64,000 nucleotides of DNA from Cyanobium sp. NIES-981 (lineage in GTDB: Bacteria > Cyanobacteriota > Cyanobacteriia > PCC-6307 > Cyanobiaceae), in the NCBI GenBank assembly GCA_945877595.1, contig CAMDVN010000006.1, positions 1-64,000 on the forward strand. The letters are read 5' to 3'. The notes beneath the pieces were generated by a model. That model saw nothing but the letters and a program-made list of their open reading frames with translations, had not been told where the DNA came from and searched no databases. A program made the translations under genes and the position numbers. Positions 9,474 to 19,964 of the stretch are shown here, one piece after another; within the stretch, counting starts at the first letter, position 1, and each line of letters opens with the position of its first letter.

Positions 9474-10589
9474 TTGACCACAATGATTCAGGCCTCTGGC
9501 CTGGAGCTTCAGCCTGCCGTCGTGTACTGCGAAGGTCACTTTGGCGATCTCGACGGCAAAACGGCCAATGGGTTGGTGCGCCACTGCGAGGCCTACCGAA
9601 TCACCGCTGTGATCGATAGCCGTCTGGCGGGTTGCGACGCCGGCATGGTGCTCGATGGGGTGGCCAACGGCATCCCCGTCGTGACCGATCTGGCGGCAGC
9701 CCTAGCCCTGGCCGCTCCCGCCGCCGAGATGTTGATCTACGGCATCGCCCCCAGCGCCGGCCTCTTGCCGCCCGTCGACCGGCTGATGCTGCTGGCCGCG
9801 TTAACTGCCGGGCTCAGCGTGGTCAATGGGCTGCGCGACTACCTGGCCGACGACCCTGAATGTGCGGCCATGGCCGCAGCCAACAATGTGGCGATCGTGG
9901 ATGTGCGCCGGCCGCCAGCCCTCAAGGATCTACGGCTGTTTTCAGGCCGCATCGGCTCGGTGGCATGTCGCCGCATTGCGGTGCTGGGTACCGACGGGGC
10001 CATCGGCAAGCGCACCACCGCCACCCTGCTGGTGCAGGCCCTCAACAACCAGGGCATCCACGCCGTCTTGGTGAGCACGGGCCAAACCGGGCTCATGCAA
10101 GGGGGTCGCTATGGAATGGCCCTCGATGCGATTCCCTCCCAGTTTTGCTCAGGAGAAGTGGAGGCCGCGGTGCTGAAGGCCTGGGATACAGAGCATCCCC
10201 AAGTGATCGTGATCGAGGGCCAAGGGGCCCTCAGCCACCCGGCCTATTTGTCGTCGGCCTTCATCTTGCGGGGCAGCGAGCCCCAGGCCGTGATTCTTCA
10301 GCATGCGCCGCGGCGCCAGAAGTTAAGTGATTTCCCGATGGTGGCGATGCCCACTCCCGCCAGTGAAATCCGCCTGATCGAGGCCTTTGCCAAAACAACG
10401 GTGATCGGGTTAACCCTCAACCACGAAGGCATGAATGACCCCGAAATCGGGGCGGCGATTGCGCTCTATGAGGCCGAGCTGGGCATTCCAGCCACTGATG
10501 CCCTCAAGCGCTCACCAGATCGGCTCGTGCAGATGGTGGTGCGCGCCTTCCCCGAACTTGGACCCGAGCTGGTGGCGGGCCGTCTTTGA
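9474..10589 (+). CDS. DUF1611 family protein (DgcN-like)
   Basis: P-loop-like GTDGAIGKRTTA, STGQTGLMQGGRYGMALDAIPSQFCSGEVE, VIEGQGALSHPAY. Confidence 0.8.
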   Translation: MTTMIQASGLELQPAVVYCEGHFGDLDGKTANGLVRHCEAYRITAVIDSRLAGCDAGMVLDGVANGIPVVTDLAAALALAAPAAEMLIYGIAPSAGLLPPVDRLMLLAALTAGLSVVNGLRDYLADDPECAAMAAANNVAIVDVRRPPALKDLRLFSGRIGSVACRRIAVLGTDGAIGKRTTATLLVQALNNQGIHAVLVSTGQTGLMQGGRYGMALDAIPSQFCSGEVEAAVLKAWDTEHPQVIVIEGQGALSHPAYLSSAFILRGSEPQAVILQHAPRRQKLSDFPMVAMPTPASEIRLIEAFAKTTVIGLTLNHEGMNDPEIGAAIALYEAELGIPATDALKRSPDRLVQMVVRAFPELGPELVAGRL

Positions 10590-11767
10590 GCACCCCGCGG
10601 CTCGAGATCCATCTCGACCGCCTTCACCACAACGCGCTGACGCTGGTGACCCGGCTGGCCCGCCGTGGCATCGCCATCACCGCCGTGAGCAAGGCGATCC
10701 TCGGACTGCCCGAGATCGTGCACACCTGGGCCGCCGCCGGGGTGTCCTCCATCGGCGACGCCCGCGTTGAGACCCTTGAAGCCCTGGCGCGCCAAGGAAT
10801 CACCCTGCCAATGGTGCTGATCCGGGCGCCACTGCTGAGCCAGGTGGATCGGGTGGTGGCCGTCGCAGGCATCAGCCTCAACAGCGAACCTGAAACAATT
10901 CGGCGCCTGGCCGCCGCTGCGCAACGGCAGGGCCGGCGCCATGGCGTGGTGCTGATGGTGGAGCTCGGGGATCGACGGGAGGGACTGCTGCCCCGGGATC
11001 TGGATGCCGCCGCCGCACTGACACTTCAATGCCCAGCGCTGGAGCTGGTAGGCCTTGGCACCAACCTCGGCTGCCAGCACGGGGTGGTGCCCGATGGCAT
11101 CAACATGGCCGCCCTCTCGGCCCTGGCCGTGGGTCTCGAAGCCCGCTTCAGGATTCACCTGGGGCTTGTGTCGGGGGGCAATTCAGCCAATCTCAGCTGG
11201 CTCGAGCACGCCCAAACCACAGGTCGAATCAATCACCTGCGCCTCGGTGAAGCCCTGCTGCTCGGCCGTGAACCCCTGGCGCGCCGGCCGATCGCCTCCT
11301 TGCACACCAACGCGTTTCAACTGGTGGCGGAAGTGATTGAAGCCCGCGTCAAGCCCAGCCGCCCCCTGGGCGAGCGCGGGCGCACCAGCTTTGATCAAAT
11401 CCCCCTGCTGGAGGCTGATGCCGGTGAGCACCAACGGGCCTTGCTGGCCATTGGCATTCAGGATGTGGATCCTGCGGGCTTGCGGCCACCCGCGGGCCTG
11501 CGCATCCTGGGGGCCTCCAGTGATCACCTGGTGGTAGAGCGGCCCGCCAAGCCCCTGGAGCTGGGCGAAGAAGTGACCTTTGGACTCGATTACAGCGCCT
11601 TGCTGCGCGCCATGACATCGCCCTTTGTGCAACGCCATTTCTGCGCTGGCACTGAGCCCACCAGGCCAACTGGGCCCCTCAGCCAGGTCACGCCGCGATC
11701 GCCGGGGGCAGCCCTCACCAGGGAGGCAGCGCTTCACCGCCGTAGGGCTGCCGCAACGCCAAGCTGA
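10586..11767 (+). CDS. Alanine/ornithine-racemase-like PLP-dependent (type III fold) amino-acid racemase
   Basis: N-terminal [15 protein letters not shown] with PLP-lysine context, [25 protein letters not shown] start overlaps the upstream stop (TTGA). Confidence 0.75.
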   Translation: MSTPRLEIHLDRLHHNALTLVTRLARRGIAITAVSKAILGLPEIVHTWAAAGVSSIGDARVETLEALARQGITLPMVLIRAPLLSQVDRVVAVAGISLNSEPETIRRLAAAAQRQGRRHGVVLMVELGDRREGLLPRDLDAAAALTLQCPALELVGLGTNLGCQHGVVPDGINMAALSALAVGLEARFRIHLGLVSGGNSANLSWLEHAQTTGRINHLRLGEALLLGREPLARRPIASLHTNAFQLVAEVIEARVKPSRPLGERGRTSFDQIPLLEADAGEHQRALLAIGIQDVDPAGLRPPAGLRILGASSDHLVVERPAKPLELGEEVTFGLDYSALLRAMTSPFVQRHFCAGTEPTRPTGPLSQVTPRSPGAALTREAALHRRRAAATPS

Positions 11768-12410
11768 ACTCGCCGGCAAAGGCGTCCAACAGGTGGGGGC
11801 GCACCGCCTGGGGCGTGAGGCCTGGAAGCCAATCACTGAGGCGACCAACCGGCCGATCAGCGATGCCGCAGGGCACGATGGCGCCAAAACCATCCAGATC
11901 ACAGTTCACATTGAGGGCCAGGCCGTGCTGGCTGATCCAGCGGCGAGCCCCCACCCCAATTGCCGCCAGTTTGCGACCCTCAAGCCAGACCCCGGTCTGG
12001 CCAGGGCTGCGTTCGCCCACCAGCCCAAACCGCGCCAACACGTCGATCACCACCTGCTCCAAGGCGCGCAAATAACGATGCAGATCGGCCCCATGGCGCT
12101 GCAGATTGAGCACCGGATAGAGCACCAGCTGGCCAGGAGCATGGTGGGTGACCTCCCCTCCCCGATCAATCCGAAACAGCGGCAACGGCGGATCAGCCGG
12201 ATCAAAACCCAGGAAGGCCTCGCTGGCGCCGCGGCCCAGGGTGTAACAGGGTTGGTGCTCCAGCAGCAACACGGCATCGGGGCCATTTGGATCGGCCAGC
12301 AGGCGCTCCTGCAGCCGGCGCTGGGCTGCCCAACCCCGCGCAAAGGGCACGGCCGCCGCAGGGCTGCCCGAAGGTTCAAAAAGGATTGCGTCGCTGTTGG
12401 GGGTTGCCAT
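11715..12410 (-). CDS. lipB: Octanoyltransferase
   Basis: [64 protein letters not shown]. Confidence 0.95.
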   Translation of the reverse strand: MATPNSDAILFEPSGSPAAAVPFARGWAAQRRLQERLLADPNGPDAVLLLEHQPCYTLGRGASEAFLGFDPADPPLPLFRIDRGGEVTHHAPGQLVLYPVLNLQRHGADLHRYLRALEQVVIDVLARFGLVGERSPGQTGVWLEGRKLAAIGVGARRWISQHGLALNVNCDLDGFGAIVPCGIADRPVGRLSDWLPGLTPQAVRPHLLDAFAGEFSLALRQPYGGEALPPW

Positions 12411-12462
12411 GGAGTCTTCCTAGCCTTGGGACATCCAGAGCACAGGAGGCCTTGACGACCTA

Positions 12463-13047
12463 ATGAAACTGCTCATCCACGGCCGCAATCTCGAGGTGAC
12501 CCCGGCGATCCGGGACTACACCGAAACCAAGCTCACCCGCGCCATCAACCACTTCGAGGGGATGGTGAAAGAAGCCGATGTGCACTTGTCGGTGGCCCGC
12601 AACCCCCGGGTACCCCAGCAGACCGTCGAGGTGACGATGTTTGCCAACGGCACGGTGATTCGTGCCCAGGAACGCAGCGACAACCTCTACGCCAGCATCG
12701 ACCTGGTGGCCAGCAAGCTGACCCGCCAGCTCAATCGGTTTCGCGAGCGGCTGCATGAGCGCACCCATGGGCCGGTGCACCGTTCGGCCCGCGATGAAGA
12801 GGCCGGTGCCGCCACCCTGCCACCGCCCGGCGCCAACCTCACCGACGGCAAGGAGCCCACAACTCCCAGCCGAGGCGTGCGGCGCAAGTATTTCGACATG
12901 CCGGCCATGGACGTGGAGGAGGCCCTGCACCAGCTCGAGATGATCGACCACGATTTCTACGTGTTTCGCGAGAAGAGCACCGGTCAGATCCAGGTCGTGT
13001 ACCACCGCAACCATGGTGGTTTCGGGTTGATTCAGGCTAAAGCGTGA
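12463..13047 (+). CDS. hpf: Ribosome hibernation promoting factor, long form
   Basis: MKLLIHGRNLEVTPAIRDYTETKL and C-terminal HDFYVFREKSTGQIQVVYHRNHGGFGLIQ. Confidence 0.92.
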   Translation: MKLLIHGRNLEVTPAIRDYTETKLTRAINHFEGMVKEADVHLSVARNPRVPQQTVEVTMFANGTVIRAQERSDNLYASIDLVASKLTRQLNRFRERLHERTHGPVHRSARDEEAGAATLPPPGANLTDGKEPTTPSRGVRRKYFDMPAMDVEEALHQLEMIDHDFYVFREKSTGQIQVVYHRNHGGFGLIQAKA

Positions 13048-13724
13048 GAGCGGAACGCCCCGACCTCGCCCCGCTGATCGACCACGCCCAGCTCGATCCC
13101 CACGCTGGGCTTGAAGCCATCCAACGCTGCTGCGATGAGGCCCGTCACTTCGGCTTTGCCGGGGTTTGCGTGGCCTCGCGCTGGCTGGCCGTGGCCCGGG
13201 AACGGCTGCCAAGGGATGGCTCCGGCCCAGGTGGCGTACCCAGGCTGGTGGCGGTGGTGGGCTTTCCCTTTGGGGCGATTCCGCCCCAGATCAAACAGGC
13301 CGAAGCGGAGCTCGCTGCCGAGCTCGGAGCCGATGAGCTCGATGTGGTTCCCGATTTCGGCGCCCTTGCCGACCTCGACTCCTCCACCCTGCTGGCTGAC
13401 CTGGCCGGCGTAGCCGAGCTGGGCCTGCCATTCAAGGTGATCCTCGAGGCTGGCAGGCTTGAACCCGAAGCCCTGGCCCTGCTGGTCGAGGTGAGCATCG
13501 ATGTGGGTGCCACGTTTTTGAAAACGGGATCGGGCTTTGGGCCGCCAGCCACCGTGGCCCAGGTCATGCAGCTGCGCGAACTGGCCCGGGGCCGGGCTGC
13601 GATCAAGGCCTCAGGAGGGATCGCCAGCCTCGAGACAGCCCTGGAGCTGGTGGAGGTGGGCGCCACCCGATTGGGCACCAGCCGCGGCGTGGCCCTGATG
13701 CAATCCCTCCGGGCCGGGGCTTGA
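13044..13724 (+). CDS. deoC: Deoxyribose-phosphate aldolase
   Basis: VVGFPFGAIPPQIKQAEAE, ELDVVPDFG, FLKTGSGFGPPAT, IKASGGI. Confidence 0.93.
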   Translation: MRAERPDLAPLIDHAQLDPHAGLEAIQRCCDEARHFGFAGVCVASRWLAVARERLPRDGSGPGGVPRLVAVVGFPFGAIPPQIKQAEAELAAELGADELDVVPDFGALADLDSSTLLADLAGVAELGLPFKVILEAGRLEPEALALLVEVSIDVGATFLKTGSGFGPPATVAQVMQLRELARGRAAIKASGGIASLETALELVEVGATRLGTSRGVALMQSLRAGA

Positions 13725-13764
13725 AGCGCACCATGGCTGGGGCAAACCATGCCTGAGCACCCCC

Positions 13765-14583
13765 ATGCCTGAGCAGGGCATTGAAGGCTTGGTGCTCAGC
13801 AGCAAGCCCCTGGGCGAAAACGATCGCCTGCTGGTGGTCTTGAGCGATTCTGAGGGGCTACTGCGGCTGGCGGCCCCAGGGGCCCGGCGGCCCAAAAGCA
13901 GCCTGGCTGCGGCGGTTCCACTGGCCCATCTGCGGCTGCAGATCGGTGGCCGCAGCGGCCTGCGCCGACTTCGTCAGCTGCAGATGGTGCGCCATTACGG
14001 CACCCTGGGCCAACGGCTCGAGACGCTCGCCGCGGCCCAGGCCCTCTCGGAGCTGGCGTTGGCCCTGGTGCCCACAGGCAGCCCCGCCCCCGGCATGCTC
14101 GGCAACCTCCTGATGCAGCTGGGCCGGCTTGAGGTGCTGGTGAGCGACGCCAGCCCCCACCTGGAGGCCCTCGCGGTCGCAGTGCAGGGCGGCGTGCATC
14201 TGCTGGCGTTGGGTGGCTATGCCCTGCCGCTGCAGAGCTGCGCCCGCACCGGAGTGGCGCTGGAGCCCCCCCTGGGCCACTGGGACTGGCGCTGCAGCCT
14301 GCTGCCAGCCGAAGGCCTGGCCATCGGAGCCATCGCCGGCGCCCGGGTGGTGCTGAATGCCTCCGAGCTCGCCCTGCTGCAACGGCTGCCGCGGCCCAGC
14401 TTGCCGCGGCGCCGCGATGGGGAGCTGATGGGCCCCCAGCCGGTCTGGCTGCATCTGCTCGACGTGATCGAGAGCTGGTGCCAAGAGCACCTGGGCCCAC
14501 AACCTCGAGCGCTGAGGCTGCTGCGCGGCTGCTACGACAACATGGCCCAACAGACCCCGTTATCCGCGAGACAGCAATCTTGA
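13765..14583 (+). CDS. recO: DNA repair protein RecO
   Basis: GLVLSSKPLGENDRLLVVLSDSEGLLRLAAPGARRPKS; RecO size and N-domain. Confidence 0.85.
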   Translation: MPEQGIEGLVLSSKPLGENDRLLVVLSDSEGLLRLAAPGARRPKSSLAAAVPLAHLRLQIGGRSGLRRLRQLQMVRHYGTLGQRLETLAAAQALSELALALVPTGSPAPGMLGNLLMQLGRLEVLVSDASPHLEALAVAVQGGVHLLALGGYALPLQSCARTGVALEPPLGHWDWRCSLLPAEGLAIGAIAGARVVLNASELALLQRLPRPSLPRRRDGELMGPQPVWLHLLDVIESWCQEHLGPQPRALRLLRGCYDNMAQQTPLSARQQS

Positions 14584-15917
14584 AGGGCCCAGGCAACGCA
14601 ACGGGATTGCAAGCTGTGCTGGCGCTGCCGGACTTCAGACGGCTCTGGATCGGCCAGATCTTTTCGCAGCTGGCTGACAAGTTCTACATCGTGTTGATGG
14701 TGTTTCTGATCGCCCAGGCCTGGGTGAGCGACACACCGCAGAGCAATCCGGCCCTGGCCGAGGCAGCGGCGGCGATGCGCCTTGACCTGGAGACCAGGGC
14801 CCAGATGATCACCCTGCTGGCCACAGGCATCTACGTGGCCAACACCATCCCCGCCATGGTGCTGGGCACGGTGGCGGGGGTATGGGCCGACCGCTGGCCC
14901 AAGCGGGGTGTGATGGTGGCCTCCAACGCCCTGCGGGCCCTGCTGGTGCTGTTGGCGCCCCTGTGCATGCTCAGCGGGCCGCAGTGGCTTGGACTGAGCT
15001 GGGGCTACTGGGGATTGGTGGTGATGACCTTCCTCGAATCAGTGCTGACCCAGTTCTTTGCTCCGGCGGAGCAGGCCGCCATCCCTTTGCTGGTGCCACC
15101 GGGGCTCCTGCTGGCGGCCAATTCCCTCTATCAGGCCACCAGCATGGGGGCCACGATCGTGGGCTTTGCCCTCGGCGATCCAATCCTGCGGCTGCTCAGA
15201 ACCCTGCTCGCGCAGGTCGGCCTCCCCGGCGGTGAATTCGTGCTGCTGCCGCTCTGCTACGGAGTGGCCGCTGTGGCGATTAGCAGGATCCAGCTCGAAG
15301 AAGCCCCCCGACCCCTCCGGGAGGCAAGCGTCTGGCAGGAGATCGGCGAGGGCCTGGCCGTATTGCGCAACACGCCAAGCGTGCGCAGCGCCATGATTCA
15401 ACTTGTGTTGCTCTACAGCCTGCTGGCCGCCCTGTACGTGCTGGCGATCAGCCTGGCCTCCCTGATCCCAGGGCTCGGACCCACCCAATTTGGAACTCTG
15501 CTGGCGATGAGTGGCCTGGGTTTGGCGGTGGGGGCCGTGGCGGTGGCCCAGCTGGGCAGTGGCCTCAACCGACGCCGTCTGGCGGCGGCCGGCCTGGGCA
15601 CCATGGCCTGGTCCCTGGTGCTGCTCGGCCAGCTGCGCGGCAGCCTGGTCTTCACGCTGCTGCTCTGTGCCCTGCTGGGGGTGGGCGCGGCCCTGCTCGC
15701 GATCCCCGCCCAAACCACCATCCAAGAAGACACCCCTGCGGCCATGCGAGGCAAGGTGTTTGGTCTGCAAAACAACCTGATCAACGTGGCCTTGAGCCTG
15801 CCGCTGGTGTTGGCGGGTGCCGTGGTGAGCCGGTATGGCCTGCTGCCGGTGCTCTGGATCCTGGCGGCCATCGCCCTGCTAGCCGCGCTGATCGAGCGGC
15901 CCTGGCAAGCGGGTTAA
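14580..15917 (+). CDS. MFS transporter
   Basis: About 12 TM, FRRLWIGQIFSQLADKFY, GVWADRWPKR; in-frame TTG at 14580 overlaps recO stop (TTGA), upstream start 14478 also open. Confidence 0.85.
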   Translation: MKGPGNATGLQAVLALPDFRRLWIGQIFSQLADKFYIVLMVFLIAQAWVSDTPQSNPALAEAAAAMRLDLETRAQMITLLATGIYVANTIPAMVLGTVAGVWADRWPKRGVMVASNALRALLVLLAPLCMLSGPQWLGLSWGYWGLVVMTFLESVLTQFFAPAEQAAIPLLVPPGLLLAANSLYQATSMGATIVGFALGDPILRLLRTLLAQVGLPGGEFVLLPLCYGVAAVAISRIQLEEAPRPLREASVWQEIGEGLAVLRNTPSVRSAMIQLVLLYSLLAALYVLAISLASLIPGLGPTQFGTLLAMSGLGLAVGAVAVAQLGSGLNRRRLAAAGLGTMAWSLVLLGQLRGSLVFTLLLCALLGVGAALLAIPAQTTIQEDTPAAMRGKVFGLQNNLINVALSLPLVLAGAVVSRYGLLPVLWILAAIALLAALIERPWQAG

Positions 15918-15958
15918 GGGCCTCAGCGCTGTTAGCGTTCGCCCCAGGTTGGGGCGCT

Positions 15959-17194
15959 TTGGTGGCTCACGTTGCCTGGCTGGGCAAGAAATCGCCGTTT
16001 TGCGGCAACGTCACCTACGGCCTGACCACAACCCATGCCTTGCGCAACCGCGGGCACAGCATCAGTTTCATTCACTTCGACACCCCCGCCGGCAGCCTGG
16101 GGCGGCTCGGAGGTATCGACCGCCCAGGTCCATCTGCCCTCGAAAGTGTCGACATCGACCCCCCCAGCGGCGACGGCTACAACCCGGAGGTGGCCCTGCC
16201 CTACCTGGTGAAGGGCCAGGTGTACACAATCCCGTCCCTTGGGGCCCAGCGCGAGTTGCGCGCCTCCCTGGAACGGCTGCGGCCCGATTTGGTGCACGCC
16301 AGCCTCACCCTTTCGCCCCTCGATTTCCTGCTGCCCGATCTCTGCCAGCAGCTGGGCCTGCCGCTGGTGGCCACCTTCCACCCGCCCTTTGACGCCAGCC
16401 TGCGCAACCTCACCGCCGGCACCCAGCAGCTCACCTATCAGCTCTATGCCCCATCCCTGGCCAAATTCGACCGGGTGATTGTGTTTTCGGAGCTACAAGC
16501 CGAGGTCCTGCAGCGTTTGGGGGTGCCCGCCGATCGCCTGGCGGTCATCCCCAACGGGGTGGACACCACCCTGTGGTGCCCAGGCCATCCCAGCAGCGAC
16601 AGCCCAGAACTGGCCGATCTACGGCGGCGGTTTGCAGGCCGCCGGGTCTTTCTGTACATGGGTCGGGTTGCCACCGAAAAAAACGTGGAGGCCCTGCTCA
16701 AGGCCTGGCGACTGGTGCGGCCGCACGGCTGTGTGCTCGTGATCGTGGGCGACGGACCGGTGCGCAGCAACCTGCAACAAACCATCGGCGAAGAAGCAGG
16801 CGTGGTCTGGTGGGGCTACGAACCCAGCCTGGAGCGGAGGGTGGCCTTCCAGCAACTGGCCGAGGTTTTTGTGCTGCCTTCACTGGTGGAGGGGCTGTCG
16901 CTGTCGTTGCTGGAAGCGATGGCCGCCGGCAGCGCCTGCGTGGCCACCGATGCCGGTGCCGATGGCGAGGCCCTCGATGCTGGCGCCGGCATCGTGATCA
17001 GCACCCAAGGCGTCACCACCCAGCTGCGCACCCTGCTGCCGGTCTTGCGGGATCAACCGGTGCTCACGGCCGAGCTGGGGCGGCGAGCCCGGGCCCGCGC
17101 CCTGGAGCGCTACACCCTCACCGGCAACATCGACGCGCTCGAACAGCTCTACCGGCAGCTGGTACCCAGCCGCTCGAGCCCCCTCGCCGCTTAG
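15959..17194 (+). CDS. Glycosyltransferase family 4 (group 1)
   Basis: VIPNGVDTTLWCPG, YMGRVATEKNVEALLKAW, SLVEGLSLSLLEAMAAGSACVATDAG. Confidence 0.88.
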   Translation: MVAHVAWLGKKSPFCGNVTYGLTTTHALRNRGHSISFIHFDTPAGSLGRLGGIDRPGPSALESVDIDPPSGDGYNPEVALPYLVKGQVYTIPSLGAQRELRASLERLRPDLVHASLTLSPLDFLLPDLCQQLGLPLVATFHPPFDASLRNLTAGTQQLTYQLYAPSLAKFDRVIVFSELQAEVLQRLGVPADRLAVIPNGVDTTLWCPGHPSSDSPELADLRRRFAGRRVFLYMGRVATEKNVEALLKAWRLVRPHGCVLVIVGDGPVRSNLQQTIGEEAGVVWWGYEPSLERRVAFQQLAEVFVLPSLVEGLSLSLLEAMAAGSACVATDAGADGEALDAGAGIVISTQGVTTQLRTLLPVLRDQPVLTAELGRRARARALERYTLTGNIDALEQLYRQLVPSRSSPLAA

Positions 17195-17260
17195 CAGCTC
17201 AGATGATGGCCAGTGGAGCACCCGCCACTGAGCCCAACGCTGAGCTCAACACTCACCCCA

Positions 17261-18082
17261 TCACACCCAGCCTTTCAACGTTTCAGCAACGCCAATGGTT
17301 TCAGCAACGTCAATAGTTTCAGCAACATCAATAGTTTCAGCAACGTCAATGGTTTCAACGATCGCAGCCAGCGCCGCGGCCGGATCAGCAGCCGTGGTGA
17401 TTGGCCGGCCGATCACCAGATGGCTGGCACCGGCTGCGAGGGCTTCAGCGGGCGTCATCACCCGGGCCTGATCTCCCCTGGGGCTGCCAAGCGGGCGGAT
17501 GCCAGGGGTCACCAGGGCAAAGGGAGCTGGGTGCGCCTTGCGCAGTGCGGCCACCTCCAACGGTGAGCACACACAACCGCCGATGCCGGCAGCCGCCGCC
17601 AACCGGGCCAGCTGCGACACGTAGGCAGCGATCGGCATGTCGATGCCGAGCTCAGCAGCAAAGCGTTTCGCCTCCCAGCTGGTGAGCACGGTCACGGCAA
17701 GGAGGGTGGCGGCCGCCAGGCCCTCCTTGCCGGCCTGCTCGAGCACCGCATCCTGCGCAGCCCGCAGCGCCTCGCTCCCGGCACAGGCATGGACGGTGAT
17801 CAGCTCGGCACCGAGGGCAGCGGCGCTGCGGCAGGCACCAGCCATGGTGGCGGGGATGTCGTGGAACTTCAGGTCGAGGAAGACCCGTTTGCCCTGCTCG
17901 CGCAGCTGGGCCACCACCGCCGGCCCGCCGGCCACATAGAGCTCAAGCCCCACCTTGACCCAGCCCAGCTCGGGCAGCAACGCCGACAACGCCAGGGCCT
18001 GCTGCGGGCCCAATCCATCGAGGGCCACGATGATCTGATCGGCACTCGACCGCGCTTCACGCACCGCGCTGACCACTCCCAT
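17261..18082 (-). CDS. pyrF: Orotidine 5'-phosphate decarboxylase
   Basis: [57 protein letters not shown]-terminal repeat tail. Confidence 0.94.
   Translation of the reverse strand: MGVVSAVREARSSADQIIVALDGLGPQQALALSALLPELGWVKVGLELYVAGGPAVVAQLREQGKRVFLDLKFHDIPATMAGACRSAAALGAELITVHACAGSEALRAAQDAVLEQAGKEGLAAATLLAVTVLTSWEAKRFAAELGIDMPIAAYVSQLARLAAAAGIGGCVCSPLEVAALRKAHPAPFALVTPGIRPLGSPRGDQARVMTPAEALAAGASHLVIGRPITTAADPAAALAAIVETIDVAETIDVAETIDVAETIGVAETLKGWV
17280..17351. repeat. 18-bp tandem repeat, four units, in frame at the pyrF 3' end
   Basis: GTTTCAGCAACGCCAATG/GTTTCAGCAACGTCAATA/GTTTCAGCAACATCAATA/GTTTCAGCAACGTCAATG. Confidence 0.95.
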
Positions 18083-18161
18083 CTCGCTGGCTCCGAAGCT
18101 ACGCCGAAGCCCGCCAGCTCAAACTCAGCGGCCAGTCTCCAATCCCCAACCCGGGTCGTCA

Positions 18162-19433
18162 TCAACCAGCCAACAGGCGCCTGAAGGTCTTCTTGCCCAG
18201 TTGCAGCACCTTGCCGTGGAGCTCGGCGGCGCTGGCAAATTCCTGGTTGGGATCAACCAGCTTCTCGCCATCGAGCTTGACGCCACCACCCTGGATCTGG
18301 CGGCGAGCCTCGCTGCTGCTGGCGCAGATCCCCACCGCAGCCAACAGATAAAAAGCCTTGGCGGGGAAGTTGACCGCCACCAGCGAGGTCTCGGGCACCT
18401 CGGCCGCAGCAGCCCCCGCTCCAGCAGCACCGGCCACCAGGGCTGCCGCATCGACCTGGGCCGCCGCAGCGGCAGCCACGCCATGGCGCGCGCGGGTGAG
18501 CTCCAGGGCCATCAGTTTCTGGCGCTCGCGGGGGTTGGCGGGCAGCACGGCCAGATCGAGATCGGTGAGCAGGGTGAGGTACTCGTCAACCACCACATCC
18601 GGCACTTTCTCGAGCTTGGAGTACATCGAAAGGGGGTCTTCAGCCAAACCCACGGTGTTGCCCAGGCTCTTGCTCATCTTCTGGACACCGTCGAGCCCCG
18701 GCAGGATCGGCAGCAACATCCCAAACTGGGGGCGCTGGCCAAAGTGACGCTGCAGGTCGCGGCCCATGGCCACATTGAATTTCTGATCGGTGCCGCCCAG
18801 CTCCAGATCGGCCTGCACGGCAACCGAGTCGTAGCCCTGCAACAACGGATAGAGAAACTCATGCAGCGAGATTGGGGTGCCACTGCCGTAGCGGTTGGCA
18901 AAGTCCTCCTTGGCCAGCATCTGTCCCACCGTGGTGATGCCCAGCAGTTCGATCACCTGGGGCAGGTTGAGCCCGGCCAACCATTCACTGTTGCGGCGCA
19001 CCTCGAGGCGGCCGGGGGTGTGGAAGTCGAGCAGGGCGCGGCCGGGATCCTGGCCCAGGCCCAACTGCACCAGGTAGGTCTCGGCATGGGCCTCCACCTC
19101 GGCGGCGCTGAGTTGAACCCGGGTGGTGCTCTTTCCGGTGGGATCGCCGATACGGGCCGTGAAGTCGCCAATGATCAAGACGGCGGTGTGGCCCGCATCC
19201 TGAAAGGCCCGCAGCTTGCGAAATAGGATCGAATGCCCCAGGTGGATATCGGAGCCTGTGGGGTCGATGCCGAGCTTGACGCGCAGTGGCCGGCCGGCCG
19301 CCTCGGCTTCCGCAAGACGGGCGGCCAAGGTTTGATCGGGATCCAAACCTGCCTCTTGGGCCACCGCCGCCGGGAAAAGATCGGCGAGGCCCCGTTGAAG
19401 CCAAGGGGGAAGAGACGAAAGGACTGCTGTCAT
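18162..19433 (-). CDS. tyrS: Tyrosyl-tRNA synthetase
   Basis: [38 protein letters not shown]-terminal S4 domain. Confidence 0.95.
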   Translation of the reverse strand: MTAVLSSLPPWLQRGLADLFPAAVAQEAGLDPDQTLAARLAEAEAAGRPLRVKLGIDPTGSDIHLGHSILFRKLRAFQDAGHTAVLIIGDFTARIGDPTGKSTTRVQLSAAEVEAHAETYLVQLGLGQDPGRALLDFHTPGRLEVRRNSEWLAGLNLPQVIELLGITTVGQMLAKEDFANRYGSGTPISLHEFLYPLLQGYDSVAVQADLELGGTDQKFNVAMGRDLQRHFGQRPQFGMLLPILPGLDGVQKMSKSLGNTVGLAEDPLSMYSKLEKVPDVVVDEYLTLLTDLDLAVLPANPRERQKLMALELTRARHGVAAAAAAQVDAAALVAGAAGAGAAAAEVPETSLVAVNFPAKAFYLLAAVGICASSSEARRQIQGGGVKLDGEKLVDPNQEFASAAELHGKVLQLGKKTFRRLLAG

Positions 19434-19478
19434 CGAAGAGCGCTCGCAATCCAGGCCGGGTGTGGCGGGATCGTACGT

Positions 19479-19802
19479 TCAGAGCCCGGCGTCGAGTTGG
19501 CTCTTCATGCGATGGAGCGTCTGTTCCATCTGCTGAAACATCGTTTCAGGGGTGAGGCCAAACTGGCCCAGCTGGGTACGCAGCTGCTCCACCGTGAGCT
19601 TGGCTTGGAAGTCTTCGGAGAGTTCGAAGCGCTTCATGAAAACCCGATAGCGATCCATCATGTCGTCCATGCGATCGATGTAGAGCTTTTTACCCTCGCG
19701 ATCAAACTTGCCGTAGTCACTGCCCAGCTGCATCAACTGCTGGTAGTCGAGGAACAGGCGCTTGGCCTCATCCTGAACGATTTCGGATTCAAAGAAGGCC
19801 AT
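19479..19802 (-). CDS. DUF1825 family protein
   Basis: 107 aa MAFFESEIVQDEAKRLFLDYQQLMQLGSDYGKFDREGKKLYIDRMD. Confidence 0.8.
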   Translation of the reverse strand: MAFFESEIVQDEAKRLFLDYQQLMQLGSDYGKFDREGKKLYIDRMDDMMDRYRVFMKRFELSEDFQAKLTVEQLRTQLGQFGLTPETMFQQMEQTLHRMKSQLDAGL

Positions 19803-19912
19803 CGCCAAGCGTGGGCAGGCTGCGTGAGTTTGATTCTGGGCATCCAGGTCGCAACTGGGGAGTGCGGATCCACGTAATCGACGCACCATGGACTCAGGTG
19901 AGGCTGAGTCAC

Positions 19913-19953
19913 GGTTGCATGGAGGGATGGAGGCGGTTGCATGGAGGGATGGA
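19913..19953. repeat. Direct repeat GGTTGCATGGAGGGATGGA x2, spacing 22 bp
   Basis: Identical 19-mers at 19913-19931 and 19935-19953, just upstream of the LuxR-type gene. Confidence 0.95.
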
Positions 19954-19964
19954 CAAATGGAGGC

